Below are positions 48,012-58,375 of a stretch of 64,000 nucleotides of DNA, piece after piece. The translations under genes were made by a program, and so were the position numbers. Positions within the stretch are counted from its first letter, which is position 1. Each line of letters opens with the position of its first letter. The notes beneath the pieces were generated by a model that made no database searches, had not been told where the DNA came from, and saw only the letters and a program-made list of their open reading frames with translations. The stretch is from Buttiauxella sp. A111. GTDB lineage: Bacteria > Pseudomonadota > Gammaproteobacteria > Enterobacterales > Enterobacteriaceae. The stretch spans positions 1 through 64,000 of the forward strand of contig NZ_BJFN01000006.1 in the NCBI RefSeq assembly GCF_014189855.1. The letters run 5' to 3'.

Positions 48012-48137
48012 ATCCTCTTCATCCTTCACGCCACAGCGGCGTTGGCTGCACTCACTCACCCGAATCACTGACTTTAGTCAGCTCATCGGGATGAGTTCCC
48101 TTGCCGCCTTGCTGTGACACGAATGATTTAGAGGATT
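48012..48137. repeat. Full-length family A element, dnaB-alr gap
   Basis: AATCCTCTTCATCCTTCACG to CGAATGATTTAGAGGATT, with GCGTTGGCTGCACTCACTC and central CTGACTTTAGTCAG. About 125 bases. The terminal arms TCCTCTTCAT differ from other copies but the two ends still pair, indicating compensatory change. It fills most of the dnaB-alr gap. Confidence 0.88.
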
Positions 48138-48171
48138 ACTGAGAATAAACAACTTTTTGCAAGGAACGAAC

Positions 48172-49251
48172 ATGCAAGCGGCAACCGTAAAAATTAACCG
48201 CCGCGCTCTGCGACACAATCTCCAACGCCTGCGTGAACTGGCTCCTGCCAGCCGCATGGTCGCGGTTGTGAAAGCAAACGCATACGGGCATGGTCTGCTG
48301 GAGACAGCCCAAACATTGACTGACGCAGATGCATTTGGCGTGGCCCGACTTGAAGAAGGTGTTCGCTTGCGTGCGGGAGGGATCACTCAGCCCATTCTGC
48401 TGCTCGAAGGCTTCTTCAACGCAAGCGATCTCCCGACTATTGCCGAACAGAACTTCCAGACCGCGGTTCACTGCATCGAGCAGCTCGAAGCGCTGGAACA
48501 AGCGGAACTTAACCAGCCTATTACCGTGTGGATGAAGCTCGATACCGGCATGCACCGGTTGGGTATCTTGCCGCAGGAAGCGGAAGCGTTCTATCAACGT
48601 CTTTCACGCTGCAAAAATGTCACACAGCCAGTGAATATCGTCAGCCATTTTGCTCGTGCTGATGAGCCAGAGTCCGACGCGACAGTGCGTCAGCTCGATA
48701 TTTTCAATTCATTTACCGCAGGCAAACCGGGGATGCGTTCTATTGGCGCATCTGGCGGCATCCTGCTGTGGCCCGACTCGCATATGGACTGGGTTCGCCC
48801 TGGTATTATTCTTTACGGTGTTTCTCCTCTGGAGCAAAAACCCTGGGGTGTCGACTTCGGTTTCCAGCCGGTCATGTCGCTGACCTCCAGCCTGATTGCG
48901 GTTCGTGAACACAAAGCCGGTGAAGCGGTAGGTTACGGCGGCACCTGGGTTGCTGAGCGCGATACTCGCCTGGGCGTGGTGGCGATTGGGTATGGTGATG
49001 GCTACCCGCGCGCGGCACCTTCAGGTACACCTGTGTTGGTGAATGGCCGGGAAGTGCCGATTGTTGGGCGCGTCGCGATGGACATGATTTGTGTCGATCT
49101 CGGCCCCGATGCCGGGGAGAAAGTCGGTGACAGCGTGGTGATGTGGGGCGACAAGCTTCCGGTTGAGCGCATCGCTGAAATTACAAAAGTGAGTGCTTAC
49201 GAACTTATCACACGCCTGACCTCAAGGGTGGCGATGGAGTATCTGGACTAG
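48172..49251 (+). CDS. alr: Alanine racemase Alr
   Basis: PLP enzyme making D-alanine for peptidoglycan. 359 residues from ATG 48172 (AAGGA seven bases upstream), as in E. coli. Lys34 in [10 protein letters not shown] binds [11 protein letters not shown] carries the second catalytic Tyr. An ATG five codons upstream is less likely. tyrB follows after 59 bases on the same strand. Confidence 0.97.
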   Translation: MQAATVKINRRALRHNLQRLRELAPASRMVAVVKANAYGHGLLETAQTLTDADAFGVARLEEGVRLRAGGITQPILLLEGFFNASDLPTIAEQNFQTAVHCIEQLEALEQAELNQPITVWMKLDTGMHRLGILPQEAEAFYQRLSRCKNVTQPVNIVSHFARADEPESDATVRQLDIFNSFTAGKPGMRSIGASGGILLWPDSHMDWVRPGIILYGVSPLEQKPWGVDFGFQPVMSLTSSLIAVREHKAGEAVGYGGTWVAERDTRLGVVAIGYGDGYPRAAPSGTPVLVNGREVPIVGRVAMDMICVDLGPDAGEKVGDSVVMWGDKLPVERIAEITKVSAYELITRLTSRVAMEYLD

Positions 49252-49260
49252 TTGTCCTTC

Positions 49261-49299
49261 CCTGGTTTACATTGGTCATTCGCCACACTGTAAACCAGG
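49261..49299 (+). promoter_or_regulatory. Inverted repeat covering the tyrB ribosome-binding site
   Basis: CCTGGTTTACA (49261-49271) and TGTAAACCAGG (49289-49299) are perfect 11-bp complements with a 17-base loop. The right arm includes the first three bases of the AGGAG Shine-Dalgarno. Each arm also contains a TyrR half-site (TTTACA or TGTAAA), so it may be a protein operator, an RNA hairpin, or both. Confidence 0.6.
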
Positions 49300-49310
49300 A
49301 GAACCTCACC

Positions 49311-50504
49311 GTGTTTCAAAAAGTTGACGCCTATGCTGGCGACCCAATCCTCTCCCTTATGGAACGTTTCAAAGTCGATCCGCGCAGTGACAAGGTAAAC
49401 CTCAGCATCGGTCTCTATTACAACGAAGATGGGGTAATCCCGCAGTTACAGGCTGTTGCTCAAGCTGAAGAACGTTTGAATTCTCAACCGCATGGCGCAT
49501 CGCTTTATCTTCCGATGGAAGGGCTGAACAGCTACCGCAGCGCAATTGCGCCTTTGCTGTTTGGCGCGAATCATCCGGCACTGCTTGAAGGTCGTATCGC
49601 GACAATTCAAACCCTTGGCGGCTCCGGCGCGCTAAAAGTGGGCGCAGATTTCCTGAAAACCTGGTTCCCGAGTTCGCAGGTATGGGTCAGCGATCCGACC
49701 TGGGAAAACCATGTCGCAATCTTTGGTGGCGCTGGTTTTAAAGTGAATACCTACCCGTGGTTTGATAGTGAAACCAACGGTGTGCGCTTCGAAGCGTTAC
49801 TGGAAACCCTGAATACACTGCCTGCGCAAAGTATCGTGTTGCTGCATCCGTGCTGCCATAACCCGACAGGCTCTGACCTGACGGATGCTCAGTGGGATGC
49901 CGTCGTCGAAATCCTGAAAGCCCGCGATCTGATTCCATTCCTCGACATTGCCTATCAGGGCTTCGGCGCGGGTATGGAAGAAGATGCCTACGCGATTCGC
50001 GCGATTGCGAGTGCGGGTCTGCCTGCATTAGTCAGCAACTCGTTCTCGAAGATTTTTTCAATGTATGGCGAACGTGTCGGCGGATTGTCGATTGTCTGTG
50101 ATGATGCCGATGCAGCAGGCCGTGTATTGGGCCAACTAAAAGCCACTGTTCGCCGCAACTACTCCAGCCCGCCAAACTTCGGTGCGCAGGTTGTCGCAGC
50201 GGTTTTGAATGATGAACAGCTGAAAACCAGCTGGCTGGGCGAAGTGGAAACCATGCGTCGCCGTATTCTCGATATGCGCCAGGCGTTGGTGTCCGTATTA
50301 AAGGCCGAAATGCCAGAGCGTAATTTTGACTACCTGCTGAAACAACGCGGGATGTTCAGCTACACCGGTTTGAGTGCTGAGCAGGTTGACCGTCTGCGTG
50401 ACGAGTTTGGTGTTTACCTGATTGCCAGCGGCCGTATGTGTGTCGCCGGGCTGAACAGCAATAACGTACAGCGCGTGGCGCAGGCATTTGCCGCAGTAAT
50501 GTAA
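49311..50504 (+). CDS. tyrB: Aromatic amino acid aminotransferase TyrB
   Basis: Last step of tyrosine and phenylalanine synthesis, also acting on leucine. 397 residues from GTG 49311, the same length and start codon type as I recall for E. coli. AGGAG lies nine bases upstream. The PLP lysine is Lys247 in SNSFSKIF; the HPCCHNPTG and [10 protein letters not shown] blocks are class I aminotransferase motifs. The upstream inverted repeat suggests TyrR or RNA-level control. Confidence 0.97.
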   Translation: MFQKVDAYAGDPILSLMERFKVDPRSDKVNLSIGLYYNEDGVIPQLQAVAQAEERLNSQPHGASLYLPMEGLNSYRSAIAPLLFGANHPALLEGRIATIQTLGGSGALKVGADFLKTWFPSSQVWVSDPTWENHVAIFGGAGFKVNTYPWFDSETNGVRFEALLETLNTLPAQSIVLLHPCCHNPTGSDLTDAQWDAVVEILKARDLIPFLDIAYQGFGAGMEEDAYAIRAIASAGLPALVSNSFSKIFSMYGERVGGLSIVCDDADAAGRVLGQLKATVRRNYSSPPNFGAQVVAAVLNDEQLKTSWLGEVETMRRRILDMRQALVSVLKAEMPERNFDYLLKQRGMFSYTGLSAEQVDRLRDEFGVYLIASGRMCVAGLNSNNVQRVAQAFAAVM

Positions 50505-50525
50505 GTGCTTACTAACATTGAGGGG

Positions 50526-50649
50526 CCCTCACCCTAACCCTCTCCCTCAGGGAGAGGGAACAGTTCGGTTTTCTCCTTCTCCCTAGATGAAGGAGGTAAT
50601 CCAGGCCGGTTTTTCTCCTTCTCCCTCAGGGAGAAGGTTGGGATGAGGG
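50526..50649. repeat. Family B palindromic repeat, tyrB-aphA gap
   Basis: Three units: CCCTCACCCTAACCCTCTCCC with GGGAGAGGG, a degenerate CTCCTTCTCCCTAGATGAAGGAG, and CTTCTCCCTCAGGGAGAAGG followed by TTGGGATGAGGG. It starts 22 bases after tyrB. The rest of the 308-base gap (50650-50812) has no gene; AAAGGG before aphA is its ribosome-binding site. Confidence 0.9.
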
Positions 50650-50812
50650 TGGTTTTCCACCAATTTCCCATTCTGTGATCATCGCCTTTTTCTATGACAT
50701 TCCCTGAGAAACTCCTTTTAATACAAGACTGCTGCGAGTATGGTCGGGTAGGTTTTTGACCAGTCAGTCTACTTTCTAACGATAAAAACTAATGATTATT
50801 AAAGGGAAAACG

Positions 50813-51526
50813 ATGCGTAAAATTACCCTGGCACTCAGTGCCGCGTGTTTGTTATTAGGGTTGAATCAGTCTGTTATTGCGAAGGAATCTGCACCCGCTC
50901 CACTGAATCCTGGCGTCAACGTTGCTCAACTGGCGCAGCAAGTTCCGGTTCACTGGGTTTCTGTCGCGCAAATTGAGAATAGCCTGTTGGGTCGAGCGCC
51001 TATCGCTGTGGGGTTCGATATTGACGATACGGTGCTTTTTTCAAGCCCTGGCTTCTATCGCGGGCAAAAAGAGTACTCACCGGGTAAACAGGATTACCTG
51101 AAAAATCCTGCCTTCTGGGAAAAAATGAACAACGGCTGGGATGATTTCAGCATGCCGAAAGAGGTCGCGAAGAGTCTGATTGCCATGCACCTCAAACGCG
51201 GCGACAGCATTTATTTTATTACTGGCCGTAGCCCAACGAAAACGGAAACCGTAACCCAAACGCTGAAAAACGATTTCCTGATCCCACAAGCTAACATGAA
51301 TCCGGTTATTTTTGCGGGTGACCAGCCGGGACAAAACACGAAAACCCAGTGGCTGAAAGATAAGAAAATCAAAGTGTATTACGGTGATTCTGACGGTGAT
51401 ATTACCGCCGCTCAGGATGTCGGCGCGCGCGGTATTCGCCTGTTACGCGCTTCGAACTCAAGTTATCAGCCTTTGCCAAAAGCCGGAGCCTTTGGTGAGG
51501 AAGTTATTGTTAACTCTGAATATTAA
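50813..51526 (+). CDS. aphA: Class B acid phosphatase AphA
   Basis: Periplasmic tetrameric non-specific phosphatase and phosphotransferase. 237 residues from ATG 50813, as in E. coli; seven extra upstream codons are unsupported. Signal peptide about 1-23 (to VIAKE). HAD motifs: FDIDDTVLF with the nucleophile Asp, [12 protein letters not shown], and YGDSDGDI. A terminator follows. Confidence 0.97.
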   Translation: MRKITLALSAACLLLGLNQSVIAKESAPAPLNPGVNVAQLAQQVPVHWVSVAQIENSLLGRAPIAVGFDIDDTVLFSSPGFYRGQKEYSPGKQDYLKNPAFWEKMNNGWDDFSMPKEVAKSLIAMHLKRGDSIYFITGRSPTKTETVTQTLKNDFLIPQANMNPVIFAGDQPGQNTKTQWLKDKKIKVYYGDSDGDITAAQDVGARGIRLLRASNSSYQPLPKAGAFGEEVIVNSEY

Positions 51527-51541
51527 TTAAATATCACTTCT

Positions 51542-51579
51542 AAAAACGGCGATGTGCGAAAGCAGATCGCCGTTTTTTT
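51542..51579 (+). terminator. aphA terminator
   Basis: AAAACGGCGAT / ATCGCCGTTTT stem followed by a T run, 15 bases after the aphA stop. Confidence 0.93.
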
Positions 51580-51676
51580 CATCAAAATTCCCCTGTGGGG
51601 TTTTACCTTTTGGCGAGTAGCGAGCACACTTAGATGAGCGAAAATTACTCATCTTGTTGCCATAAGGGGAATAAAA

Positions 51677-52030
51677 ATGACCAACTCGGAGCTATTGCAG
51701 TACTGCATGAACAAACCCGGAGCGGAACAAACTGTTCATAGCGACTGGAAGGCAACACAAATCAAAGTGGCAGATGTGATGTATGCGATGGTGCATGATG
51801 TGGAAGCTCGCCCGGCGGTGTCATTGAAAGCCAGCCCGGCACTTGCTGATTTATTACGTGAGCAACACAGCGATGTTTATCCTAGTGCGCATCTGAATAA
51901 AGCACACTGGAGCACGGTTTATTTAGATGGGTCACTACCCGATTCGCAGATTTACTATCTGGTGGATGCCTCTTATCAGCAGGCATTATCGCTGCTGCCA
52001 GATCAGACCCGGCAGCAGCTTTCTAACTGA
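51677..52030 (+). CDS. yjbR: MmcQ/YjbR family protein YjbR
   Basis: 117-residue soluble protein matching E. coli YjbR (118), of the MmcQ-like (DUF419) double-wing fold with the conserved ending LNKAHWSTVYLDGSLPDSQI. Possible DNA-binding fold by structure of the family; function unknown. AAGGGG upstream. yjbQ, its E. coli upstream partner, is absent. It converges with uvrA, 12 bases apart. Confidence 0.94.
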   Translation: MTNSELLQYCMNKPGAEQTVHSDWKATQIKVADVMYAMVHDVEARPAVSLKASPALADLLREQHSDVYPSAHLNKAHWSTVYLDGSLPDSQIYYLVDASYQQALSLLPDQTRQQLSN

Positions 52031-52042
52031 TTACTTGATTGA

Positions 52043-54868
52043 TTATTTAAGTAATGGCTTGAGGAAGCGCGCAGTATGCGAGGCTTCGCATTCCGCGACG
52101 GTTTCTGGCGTGCCGGAAACGAGAATTTCCCCGCCGCCGCTGCCGCCTTCTGGGCCAAGGTCGACAATCCAGTCTGCGGTTTTAATCACGTCAAGATTGT
52201 GCTCGATTACCACAATGGTATTGCCCTGATCGCGCAACTGATGCAGAACTTCCAGCAATTGCTGGATATCGGCAAAGTGCAGGCCAGTGGTTGGCTCATC
52301 AAGGATATACAACGTCTGGCCGGTGCCGCGCTTAGAAAGCTCACGCGCCAGTTTCACACGCTGTGCTTCACCACCGGAAAGTGTTGTAGCCGATTGCCCA
52401 AGGCGAATATAAGACAGGCCTACGTCGATTAACGTTTGCAGCTTACGCGCCAGCGCAGGAACAGCATCAAAGAACTCGCGAGCATCTTCAATGGTCATAT
52501 CCAGCACTTCGTGGATACTTTTACCTTTGTACTTAATTTCCAGCGTTTCGCGGTTGTAGCGCTTGCCTTTGCACTGGTCGCACGGCACATAAATATCCGG
52601 CAAGAAGTGCATCTCGACTTTGATAACACCGTCGCCCTGGCACGCTTCGCAGCGCCCGCCACGCACGTTAAAGCTGAAACGGCCTGGCGTATAACCACGC
52701 GCACGTGATTCAGGCACACCGGCAAACAGTTCACGCACTGGCGTGAACACACCGGTGTAGGTTGCAGGGTTTGAGCGTGGTGTACGGCCAATCGGGCTTT
52801 GGTCGATATCAATCACTTTGTCGAAATGCTCGAGGCCATGAACATCGCGGTATGGCGCAGGTTCAGCAATCGTCGCGCCGTTAAGCTGGCGCTGAGCGAT
52901 GGGGAATAACGTGTCGTTAATCAGCGTTGATTTGCCAGAACCAGAAACTCCGGTGACGCAAGTGAACAAACCTACCGGCAGCGTCAGGGTTACGTCTTTC
53001 AGGTTGTTACCTTTCGCGCCCACCAGTTTCAACACTTTCTCAGGGTCGGCTGGCACACGCTGCTTCGGTACGGCGATTTCACGCTTGCCGCTGAGGAACT
53101 GCCCGGTCAGCGATTCAGGAACATCCATGATGTCCTGCATGGAGCCTTCCGCCACCACCTGGCCGCCGTGAACACCGGCACCAGGGCCGATATCAATAAT
53201 ATGGTCTGCGGCGCGAATAGCATCTTCGTCGTGCTCAACCACAATCACGGTGTTACCGAGGTCACGCAGGTGAATCAGGGTTTCCAGCAGGCGTTCGTTA
53301 TCACGCTGATGCAGACCGATAGACGGTTCATCCAGCACGTACATCACGCCGACAAGACCCGCACCAATCTGGCTCGCCAGACGAATACGCTGCGCTTCAC
53401 CACCGGAAAGGGTTTCAGCGGAACGCGAAAGTGACAGGTAGTTCAGACCGACGTTAACCAGGAACTTCAGGCGATCGCCAATCTCTTTCAGTACTTTCTC
53501 AGCGATTTGCGCACGCTGGCCGCTGAGCTTCATGTTCTGGAAGAATTCCATCGCATGGCCGATGCTCATATCTGAGATGGTCGGCAGCGGCGTATTTTCG
53601 ACATACACATGACGTGCTTCACGACGCAGGCGTGTACCTTCGCAGCTTGAACATGAACGGTTGCTGATAAATTTCGCCAGCTCTTCGCGCACTGCAGAAG
53701 ATTCTGTCTCTTTATAGCGGCGCTCCATATTATGCAAAACGCCTTCAAATGGATGGCGGCGCACTGACGTATCGCCACGATCATTTATATATTTAAATTC
53801 AATGCTTTCTTTACCCGAACCGTTGAGCACCACGTTTTTCACGCTGGCACTCAGTTCATTCCACGGCGTTTCGATATCGAATTTATAATGCTCGGCCAGC
53901 GAACGCATCATCGTGAAGTAATAGAAGTTACGGCGATCCCAGCCGCGAATCGCACCGCCAGCCAGTGAAAGCTCGCCGTTTTGTACCACACGCTCTGGGT
54001 CGAAATACTGCTGCACACCAAGCCCATCACAGGTTGGGCAAGCACCGGCCGGGTTGTTGAACGAAAACAGGCGCGGTTCTAGTTCGCGCATGCTGTAGCC
54101 GCAGATTGGGCAGGCGAAGTTAGCAGAGAACAGCAACTCTTCGGCTTTTTCGTCGTCCATATCGGCAACAACCGCAGAACCACCGGATAAATCCAGCGCT
54201 GTCTCAAACGACTCAGCCAGGCGCTGTGCTAAATCTTCACGCACTTTGAAACGGTCAACCACCACTTCAATGGTATGTTTTTTCTGTAATTCTAGCTTTG
54301 GCGGATCGGAGAGATCGCACACTTCTCCGTCGATCCTTGCGCGGATATAACCCTGGCTTGCAAGGTTTTCCAGCGTTTTGGTGTGCTCGCCTTTTCTATC
54401 TTTAATGATGGGAGCGAGCAGCATCAGGCGCTTGCCTTCAGGTTGCGCTAAAACGTTATCGACCATCTGGCTAACCGTTTGTGCCGCCAGTGTCACATCG
54501 TGGTCTGGGCAACGAGGCTCACCCACGCGGGCATACAGCAGGCGCAGGTAGTCGTGAATTTCAGTGATAGTACCGACTGTTGAACGCGGGTTGTGGGACG
54601 TGGATTTCTGCTCGATAGAAATGGCAGGCGACAAACCTTCAATGTGGTCGACATCCGGCTTTTCCATCAAAGAGAGGAACTGACGCGCATAGGCGGAGAG
54701 GGACTCAACGTAACGACGCTGCCCCTCGGCGTATAAGGTGTCGAAAGCCAGTGAGGATTTGCCAGAACCCGAAAGCCCAGTCACGACAATCAGCTTGTCG
54801 CGTGGGATCACGAGGTTAATATTTTTGAGATTGTGGGTGCGGGCGCCCCGAACTTCGATCTTATCCAT
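52043..54868 (-). CDS. uvrA: Excinuclease ABC subunit UvrA
   Basis: Damage-recognition ATPase of nucleotide excision repair. 941 residues (E. coli 940). Two ABC ATPase modules with Walker [10 protein letters not shown] (about 31-39) and GVSGSGKST (about 640-648), LSGGEAQR signatures, and two zinc modules (CPICGYSM...CPTC and CEACQGDG...CDQCKG). Divergent from ssb with an SOS box between. Confidence 0.98.
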   Translation of the reverse strand: MDKIEVRGARTHNLKNINLVIPRDKLIVVTGLSGSGKSSLAFDTLYAEGQRRYVESLSAYARQFLSLMEKPDVDHIEGLSPAISIEQKSTSHNPRSTVGTITEIHDYLRLLYARVGEPRCPDHDVTLAAQTVSQMVDNVLAQPEGKRLMLLAPIIKDRKGEHTKTLENLASQGYIRARIDGEVCDLSDPPKLELQKKHTIEVVVDRFKVREDLAQRLAESFETALDLSGGSAVVADMDDEKAEELLFSANFACPICGYSMRELEPRLFSFNNPAGACPTCDGLGVQQYFDPERVVQNGELSLAGGAIRGWDRRNFYYFTMMRSLAEHYKFDIETPWNELSASVKNVVLNGSGKESIEFKYINDRGDTSVRRHPFEGVLHNMERRYKETESSAVREELAKFISNRSCSSCEGTRLRREARHVYVENTPLPTISDMSIGHAMEFFQNMKLSGQRAQIAEKVLKEIGDRLKFLVNVGLNYLSLSRSAETLSGGEAQRIRLASQIGAGLVGVMYVLDEPSIGLHQRDNERLLETLIHLRDLGNTVIVVEHDEDAIRAADHIIDIGPGAGVHGGQVVAEGSMQDIMDVPESLTGQFLSGKREIAVPKQRVPADPEKVLKLVGAKGNNLKDVTLTLPVGLFTCVTGVSGSGKSTLINDTLFPIAQRQLNGATIAEPAPYRDVHGLEHFDKVIDIDQSPIGRTPRSNPATYTGVFTPVRELFAGVPESRARGYTPGRFSFNVRGGRCEACQGDGVIKVEMHFLPDIYVPCDQCKGKRYNRETLEIKYKGKSIHEVLDMTIEDAREFFDAVPALARKLQTLIDVGLSYIRLGQSATTLSGGEAQRVKLARELSKRGTGQTLYILDEPTTGLHFADIQQLLEVLHQLRDQGNTIVVIEHNLDVIKTADWIVDLGPEGGSGGGEILVSGTPETVAECEASHTARFLKPLLK

Positions 54869-54954
54869 TCACCTTTCCCGGTTTAAACGCTTTTTGCCAG
54901 GCCGCACAGGAGGCCGCCGACGATCACAAACGGCTAATTATGACACAATAAAAC

Positions 54955-54970
54955 CTGAATGAATATCCAG
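54955..54970. promoter_or_regulatory. SOS box between uvrA and ssb
   Basis: CTGAATGAATATCCAG fits CTG-N10-CAG and resembles the E. coli uvrA-ssb operator. It is 87 bases upstream of uvrA and 127 upstream of ssb. Confidence 0.88.
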
Positions 54971-55096
54971 TGTTTTAATGCAACAATGTATACATTGACG
55001 AGATTCTGGAATGCATTCCGCAGCTATAAAGATTAGGGGTGGCATGGTAGAATCGAGGGTTTACACTATTCATACAACGTTTCAGGAGACACGATC

Positions 55097-55633
55097 ATGG
55101 CCAGCAGAGGCGTAAACAAGGTGATTCTCGTCGGGAATCTGGGTCAAGACCCGGAAGTACGCTACATGCCAAATGGTGGCGCAGTTGCCAACATTACTCT
55201 GGCCACGTCAGAGTCCTGGCGCGATAAGCAAACCGGCGAAACCAAAGAAAAGACTGAATGGCACCGTGTAGTGCTGTTTGGCAAACTGGCAGAAGTGGCG
55301 GGTGAATACCTGCGTAAAGGCTCCCAGGTTTATATCGAAGGTGCATTGCAGACGCGTAAATGGACTGACCAGGCTGGCGTTGAAAAATACACCACCGAAG
55401 TCGTGGTTAACGTTGGCGGTACCATGCAAATGTTGGGTGGCCGTGCAGCAGGCGGTGCTCCAGCAGGTGGCGGTAATCCAGGTCAGCAGCAAGGTGGTTG
55501 GGGCCAGCCTCAGCAACCGCAGCAGGGTGGAAACCAGTTCAGCGGCGGCGCGCAATCTCGTCCGCAGCAGAGTGCACCAGCACCCTCTAACAATGAACCA
55601 CCAATGGACTTTGACGACGATATTCCATTCTGA
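55097..55633 (+). CDS. ssb: Single-stranded DNA-binding protein Ssb
   Basis: 178 residues, as in E. coli. OB-fold domain 1-113 starting [20 protein letters not shown]; Gly/Gln/Pro-rich linker 114-168; acidic tip MDFDDDIPF that recruits repair and replication proteins. GGAG lies upstream. A terminator follows. Confidence 0.98.
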   Translation: MASRGVNKVILVGNLGQDPEVRYMPNGGAVANITLATSESWRDKQTGETKEKTEWHRVVLFGKLAEVAGEYLRKGSQVYIEGALQTRKWTDQAGVEKYTTEVVVNVGGTMQMLGGRAAGGAPAGGGNPGQQQGGWGQPQQPQQGGNQFSGGAQSRPQQSAPAPSNNEPPMDFDDDIPF

Positions 55634-55654
55634 TATTTGGAATAAAACGTTATT

Positions 55655-55682
55655 AAAAACCTCGCTCATGCGGGGTTTTTTT
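55655..55682 (+). terminator. ssb terminator
   Basis: AAAACC-CGC / GCG-GGTTTT type stem ending in seven T residues, 22 bases after ssb. Confidence 0.88.
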
Positions 55683-55814
55683 ATATCCAAAAACGGTGAT
55701 CCTATTAGCAATCTGAATGTATTTCATTCTGCCATAAGTAATCCCACTTGCATTAAAACATTATCCAGCTAAGTTATTTTGTGCAAACACAATAAAACTC
55801 CACTGGAGAACAGC

Positions 55815-56993
55815 ATGACGGATTTCCTTATTCCAGAAATAAAAGCATCTGAAGATGAGATGATAGCAATACGGCATTATCTACATGCGAATCCAGAATT
55901 AAGCCTGGAGGAGTTTAAAACCAGCGACTTAGTGGCTCAACAGCTTGAAACTTGGGGCTATAAAGTCACTCGTGGTATTGGCACCACAGGTGTTGTCGGG
56001 ACGTTTAAAAAAGGGGACTCAACTAAATCTATCGGCCTGCGTGCTGACATGGATGCACTGCCCATCTTTGAAGAAACCAATTTACCGTGGGCCAGTACCG
56101 TTCCCGGAAAAATGCATGCCTGCGGTCATGATGGACACACCACCATTCTATTAGCCGCCGCAAAATATATTGCCTCACCAGCCTGTGAGTTCAACGGTAC
56201 AGTGCACCTCATTTTCCAGCCAGCCGAAGAAGCCATTGGCGGTGCGGACTTAATGATTAAAGAGGGGCTATTTGAACGCTTCCCATGCGATCGCATTTTT
56301 GGTCTGCACAACATGCCGGGTTTACCTGTAGGTAAATTAGGATTTTATGCAGGTAATTTCATGGCCTCGGCGGATACGGTGAAAATAACCATTAAAGGTT
56401 ACGGCGGCCATGGTGCTTACCCGCAACGTACCGTTGACCCTATCGTGACGGGCGCTGCATTAATTACCGCGCTGCAAACCATTGTTTCCCGCAATGTGAC
56501 ACCGGGTGAAACCGCCATTGTGACCGTGGGGACTTTCCAGTCCGGTATTGCATCGAACGTTATCCCGGATAGCGCAGTGATGGAATTAACCGTGCGCGCC
56601 ATGAAACCAGAAATCCGTGATTTATTAATTAAAAGAATTGAAGAATTAGCCGATCTTACGACGAAAAGCTTTGGCGCAAGTTGTGATGTGGAAGTTTACG
56701 ATTCTTATCCAGTGCTGATTAACGATGATGAACAAACTACCTTTGCCCGCGAGCTGGCTATCGATTTCTTCGGTAAAGATGCGGTGCTCGATAAAGTTCT
56801 CCCTTCAACGGGCAGCGAAGATTTTGCGTTTATGCTGCAAGAAAGACCGGGCAGTTATTTCTTATTAGGTAATGGAGAAAAGGGCGATAAAGGTGGTTGT
56901 ATGGTGCATAACCCGGGTTATGATTTTAATGATGATATTATTTCAACCGGCGCATCATTCTTTTCCCGTTTAGTTCAGGCTTATTGTCGTTAA
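55815..56993 (+). CDS. M20-family amidohydrolase (hippurate hydrolase-like)
   Basis: 392-residue cytoplasmic zinc amidohydrolase from ATG 55815 (GGAGAA upstream). Zinc ligands: His101 and Cys103 in MHACGHDGH, Glu138-Glu139 in QPAEEAIGG, and His in FGLHNMPG; the GYGGHGAYPQ lid-domain motif is present. These proteins cleave N-acyl amino acids, releasing the amino acid, but the acyl group here is unknown. The solute-binding protein gene starts 15 bases on, so the two form an operon for uptake and cleavage of a conjugated amino acid, by inference. Absent from E. coli K-12 at this site. Codon use is more AT-rich than in neighbouring ssb and uvrA. Confidence 0.88.
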   Translation: MTDFLIPEIKASEDEMIAIRHYLHANPELSLEEFKTSDLVAQQLETWGYKVTRGIGTTGVVGTFKKGDSTKSIGLRADMDALPIFEETNLPWASTVPGKMHACGHDGHTTILLAAAKYIASPACEFNGTVHLIFQPAEEAIGGADLMIKEGLFERFPCDRIFGLHNMPGLPVGKLGFYAGNFMASADTVKITIKGYGGHGAYPQRTVDPIVTGAALITALQTIVSRNVTPGETAIVTVGTFQSGIASNVIPDSAVMELTVRAMKPEIRDLLIKRIEELADLTTKSFGASCDVEVYDSYPVLINDDEQTTFARELAIDFFGKDAVLDKVLPSTGSEDFAFMLQERPGSYFLLGNGEKGDKGGCMVHNPGYDFNDDIISTGASFFSRLVQAYCR

Positions 56994-57008
56994 TTCACTG
57001 GAGCTAAT

Positions 57009-57785
57009 ATGAAAAAATATCTACTGCCGTTAATTGCTCTGCTGGCGACAAGTTCGGCATTGGCAAATAATATTAAAGAGATCCGTTTTGGTGTTGACCC
57101 AACATTTGCTCCATTTGAATCGAAAGATGCCAATGGGAATGTTGTCGGTTTTGATATTGATTTAGGCAATGCTATTTGCGAGAAACTTCAGGCTAAATGT
57201 ATTTGGGTTGAAAATAACTTTGATGCAATTATTCCTGCGCTACAGGCGAGAAAGTTTGATGCTATTTTATCCGGAATGTATATGACGGAAAAACGCAAAG
57301 AGCAAATTGCCTTTACGGATAAGATTTATAATGGTCCGGTATTCCTCGTTGCAAATAAAAAAACTGAGATTAAGCCAAATGTTGAGCAACTGAAGGGCAA
57401 AACGATAGGTGTGGAACAAGGTTCAGCCCAGGAAACCTTCGCCAACAAAAACTGGCGCAGTGCGGGTGTGAATGTTGTCTCTTATCAGGGCGCTGATATG
57501 GTCGTGCGGGATTTAGAATCCGGGCGTATTGATGGCGCTGTGCTTTCTGGCGTAATGGCAGAATACAGTTTCCTTAAAAAACCTCAGGGTAAGGATTTTA
57601 CCTTTGTGGGGGGCGCATTGCAGGATCCTGAATTATTCGATGCGGGTGCCGCTATTGGCTTGCGTAAAGATGACACGGAATTGCGCGAAGCGATTAATGG
57701 CGCGATTAGCCAGATCCTCGCCGATGGAACCTATAAAAAGCTGGCATCAAAATACTTTAGTTTTGATATCTACTCAGGAACCTAA
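57009..57785 (+). CDS. Amino-acid ABC transporter substrate-binding protein
   Basis: 258-residue periplasmic protein of the HisJ/ArgT/GlnH family. Signal peptide 1-19 (SSALA). FGVDPTFAPFESKDANG, GFDIDLGNAICEKL and VEQGSAQE are the family blocks. Ligand class is polar or basic amino acids by similarity. Operon with the M20 hydrolase. No permease or ATPase gene accompanies it, so it must use a transporter encoded elsewhere. A bidirectional terminator follows. Confidence 0.9.
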   Translation: MKKYLLPLIALLATSSALANNIKEIRFGVDPTFAPFESKDANGNVVGFDIDLGNAICEKLQAKCIWVENNFDAIIPALQARKFDAILSGMYMTEKRKEQIAFTDKIYNGPVFLVANKKTEIKPNVEQLKGKTIGVEQGSAQETFANKNWRSAGVNVVSYQGADMVVRDLESGRIDGAVLSGVMAEYSFLKKPQGKDFTFVGGALQDPELFDAGAAIGLRKDDTELREAINGAISQILADGTYKKLASKYFSFDIYSGT

Positions 57786-57812
57786 ACGTACGCTGTCGAT
57801 GCACAAAAACAA

Positions 57813-57834
57813 AAATGGCCTCGAAAGAGGCCAT
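57813..57834. terminator. Bidirectional terminator between the SBP gene and yjcB
   Basis: AATGGCCTC-GAAA-GAGGCCATT, a perfect 9-bp stem with a GNRA loop, A-rich on the left and T-rich on the right, between two convergent genes. Confidence 0.88.
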
Positions 57835-57856
57835 TTACATTTTCAACACAGACTCA

Positions 57857-58138
57857 TCAGGTCATTACCATCGGCCATTCCGGCGGGGCATGACTTGAGA
57901 TCTCAATCATAATGTCTTTAAACGATGCCCAGATGATCGGGAAATCGGCCAACTTCAGCCCCAGCAAACCCGTCGCAAACCACAAGGCAGATGCAATCCC
58001 CAACATACTGCTGACGATGGCAAAAAACGTGTAATCGGATTTGCGAAACTGGATATTCAACGTACTCGCTAAAAACATCAGAACTGCACTGACTAAAGGC
58101 CAGCGCATTAATAAAACGCTGGTAGTGATTGCCGCCAT
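57857..58138 (-). CDS. yjcB: Inner-membrane protein YjcB
   Basis: 93 residues, same length as E. coli YjcB. Two or three hydrophobic helices (about 5-25, 34-62) and a conserved end PPEWPM. Function unknown. GGACA lies just before the start. The promoter region has a full-consensus CRP site. In E. coli yjcC lies between it and soxS; here it does not. Confidence 0.92.
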   Translation of the reverse strand: MAAITTSVLLMRWPLVSAVLMFLASTLNIQFRKSDYTFFAIVSSMLGIASALWFATGLLGLKLADFPIIWASFKDIMIEISSHAPPEWPMVMT

Positions 58139-58244
58139 GAAAATTGTCCTTTATCACATAACTCATTACGCTCAACGGTTATGCGCGACACAAGGCGCAG
58201 CAATTACAGCACAGGGACCGTCTGGAAAATGAGTGGGTACAGAA

Positions 58245-58290
58245 AATGTAAGAAGAATCCCGTTACACAGGATGTGTGAACTATATCACA
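58245..58290 (-). promoter_or_regulatory. CRP site and candidate yjcB promoter
   Basis: TGTGAACTATATCACA (58275-58290) is a perfect TGTGA-N6-TCACA. On the minus strand TACATT (58250-58245) can serve as -10 with a poor -35, putting the CRP centre about 44 bases upstream of the likely start, close to a class II layout. The rest of the 237-base gap to soxS holds no gene. Confidence 0.6.
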
Positions 58291-58375
58291 TTTGTTCTTT
58301 TAATCACCACACTTGTAGCGCATTTTCTGTTCCGCTTTATCGACGTGCTAAGCGACAAAATTCTGGCAAACCGCG

